A DNA stretch of 7,205 bases from CBFCZU01 sp965602635 (GTDB lineage: Bacteria; Planctomycetota; Phycisphaerae; SM23-33), in assembly GCA_965602635.1 (NCBI GenBank), contig CBFCZU010000221.1:1-7205 (forward strand). Direction: 5' to 3'. The notes beneath the pieces are model-generated. The model worked only from the letters and a program-made list of their open reading frames with translations, searched no databases and was not told where the DNA came from. Positions 6,278 through 7,205 of the stretch are shown in pieces (within the stretch, counting starts at the first letter, position 1; each line of letters opens with the position of its first letter). The position numbers and the translations under genes were made by a program.

Positions 6278-7047
6278 TCCATGCTGGGATAGATGCCGGT
6301 TCGCGGGCGATCAAGATCGTCCTGACTGACGCCGCCACGGGTGAAGTTCTGGCCGGCGGCGTGGTGGACCAGGGAGTCCGCCAGGATGCCCTGGCAACGG
6401 AGCTGCTGGAGCGCCTGCTGGCCGAGAGGGGGCTGTCCCGCAAGGACCTGTCCGCGGCCGTGGCCACCGGCTACGCCCGCCACTCCGTCTCCGCTGCCGA
6501 CACCACGATCACGGAGATAACCTGCCATGCCTGTGGCGTGCGCCGGCTGATGCCCGACGCGAGGACTGTCATCGAGATCGGCGGGCAGGACAGCAAGCTC
6601 CTGCGGCTGACCGCGGACGGAGCCGTGCGGGACTTCGCCATGAACGACAGGTGCGCCGCCGGGACGGGGCGATTCCTGGAGATGGTGGCCAGCCGCCTGG
6701 ACGCGACGCTCGAGGAGCTCGGCGAGATGCCCGGGCGGGCAATCCAGCCCGCCGCCATCAGCAGCATGTGCGTCGTCTTTGCCGAGACCGAGATCATCGG
6801 TCTCCTGGCCGCGGGCACCGCTCGCGAGGACATAGTCGCCGGCGTGCAACGGGCGATCGCCACCCGAGTGGCGGGCATGGCCGGCGGCGACGCCACCCCG
6901 CCCGTCTCCCTCACCGGGGGCGTCGCGCTGATTCCGGGCATTGAAACGGCCCTGGCCGAGGCACTGGGGCGCCCAGTCACAACCTGCCCCGATCCGCAGA
7001 TGACCGGTGCCCTGGGAGCGGCGATCCTGGCAGGCGACATGGCCTGA
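6274..7047 (+). CDS. ATP-dependent activase of BCR/HGD-type reductases (BadF/BadG/BcrA/BcrD family)
   Basis: The 257-residue ASKHA-fold ATPase is almost the length of the 2-hydroxyglutaryl-CoA dehydratase activator HgdC (about 260). Visible motifs are the phosphate-1 loop GIDAGSRAIK (5-14), EITCHACG (81-88), the phosphate-2 loop EIGGQDSK (101-108), NDRCAAGTGRF (124-134), SSMCVVFAETE (163-173), DIVAGVQ (186-192) and the nucleotide-binding LTGGVAL (213-219). Cys127 and Cys166 correspond to the two cysteines by which each monomer holds half of the shared [4Fe-4S] cluster. The protein takes an electron from ferredoxin or flavodoxin, hydrolyses ATP and delivers the electron at very low potential to a partner reductase. 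Being the only activase beside three possible acceptors, it may serve all of them. The start overlaps the previous stop by four bases, with AAAGGA at 6256-6261. It resembles HgdC and the DCCP activase YjiL rather than four-subunit benzoyl-CoA reductase, which has two different ATPase subunits. Confidence 0.93.
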   Translation: MIHAGIDAGSRAIKIVLTDAATGEVLAGGVVDQGVRQDALATELLERLLAERGLSRKDLSAAVATGYARHSVSAADTTITEITCHACGVRRLMPDARTVIEIGGQDSKLLRLTADGAVRDFAMNDRCAAGTGRFLEMVASRLDATLEELGEMPGRAIQPAAISSMCVVFAETEIIGLLAAGTAREDIVAGVQRAIATRVAGMAGGDATPPVSLTGGVALIPGIETALAEALGRPVTTCPDPQMTGALGAAILAGDMA

Positions 7048-7102
7048 CGCCGCCCCGCGCGTGGGTTCTCATCCCGCCCCGAAACACCTCTGGGGAAAGT
7101 CA

Positions 7103-7133
7103 AGCGTCCGACCCGTTGTGGAGGTCGGACGCT
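7103..7133 (+). terminator. perfect 11-bp hairpin after the operon
   Basis: AGCGTCCGACC (7103-7113) pairs with GGTCGGACGCT (7123-7133) around a 9-base loop, 55 bases after the activase stop. On the + strand no U-tract follows. Read on the minus strand, the stem is followed by CTTGACTTT, so it may also serve a convergent gene. It is the most likely end of the operon transcript. Confidence 0.6.
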
Positions 7134-7142
7134 CTGCCAGGC

Positions 7143-7205
7143 TCAACGGAGAGGGCGGGATTCGCTATCGCGGCGCCTTCGGCGTCGCACCCGCGTGGCC
7201 GTGCT
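7143..7205 (-). CDS. possible C-terminal end of a convergent gene (partial)
   Basis: On the minus strand an open frame enters from the window edge and stops at TGA (complement of 7143-7145), giving 20 residues with a run of six arginines and ending SRPLR. Basic tails like this occur in nucleic-acid-binding proteins. The hairpin at 7103-7133 would lie just downstream, as a terminator should. Two other minus frames are also open for a short way, and 60 bases of GC-rich DNA can stay open by chance. No family can be named. Confidence 0.2.
   Translation of the reverse strand, partial: STATRVRRRRRRDSESRPLR
7170..7188. other. short GC-rich hairpin near the window end
   Basis: GCGGCGCC (7170-7177) pairs with GGCGTCGC (7181-7188) over 8 pairs including one G-T, with a TTC loop. 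It could be a second terminator element or part of a coding sequence on either strand. Apart from this, the hairpin at 7103-7133 and the possible minus-strand gene end, I see nothing in 7048-7205. Confidence 0.25.

Overview
This is a GC-rich bacterial window, apparently an accessory chromosomal region of an anaerobe. The window contains no rRNA, tRNA, CRISPR or transposase gene, so lineage can only be guessed. The high-GC codon use, the lysine-rich secreted protein and the anaerobic reductase genes would suit an uncultured Planctomycetota-like bacterium, but this is inference.

Layout, all on the + strand: (1) the last 36 codons of a membrane protein (3-113). (2) A good sigma70-type promoter (151-179) driving a secreted protein of unknown function (225-1587). 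Its reading frame is broken twice: a +1 shift at a C7 run (565-571) and an in-frame TGA at 1459-1461. Clear coding sequence continues in the same frame for 41 codons after that TGA, to a second TGA at 1585-1587, just before a strong hairpin (1593-1624). (3) A 234-base non-coding leader (1588-1821) with two stem-loops. (4) A compact five-gene operon (1822-7047): a SAM-dependent methyltransferase, a double-cubane-cluster reductase, two further proteins of the benzoyl-CoA reductase / 2-hydroxyacyl-CoA dehydratase (BCR/HGD) superfamily, and an HgdC/BcrD-type ATPase activase. The last four genes are joined by overlapping stop/start codons (ATGA, TGATG, ATGA), so they are very probably translationally coupled. 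(5) A tail (7048-7205) with an 11-bp perfect hairpin and perhaps the end of a convergent gene.

How the operon probably works: the activase is an ASKHA-fold ATPase with the two conserved cysteines that hold a [4Fe-4S] cluster between the subunits of a homodimer. It would use ATP hydrolysis to push single electrons at very low potential to the iron-sulfur reductases encoded beside it. Two kinds of acceptor are present: a DCCP/YjiM-like protein with six cysteines placed to bind an [8Fe-9S] double cubane, and a divergent pair (323 and 461 residues) that may form an HgdB/HgdA-like heterodimer. The methyltransferase points to a methylated substrate, product or cofactor. The substrate cannot be read from the sequence. 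The combination is the best candidate here for an undescribed enzyme system. The second is the in-frame TGA, which could be a selenocysteine codon or simple gene decay.
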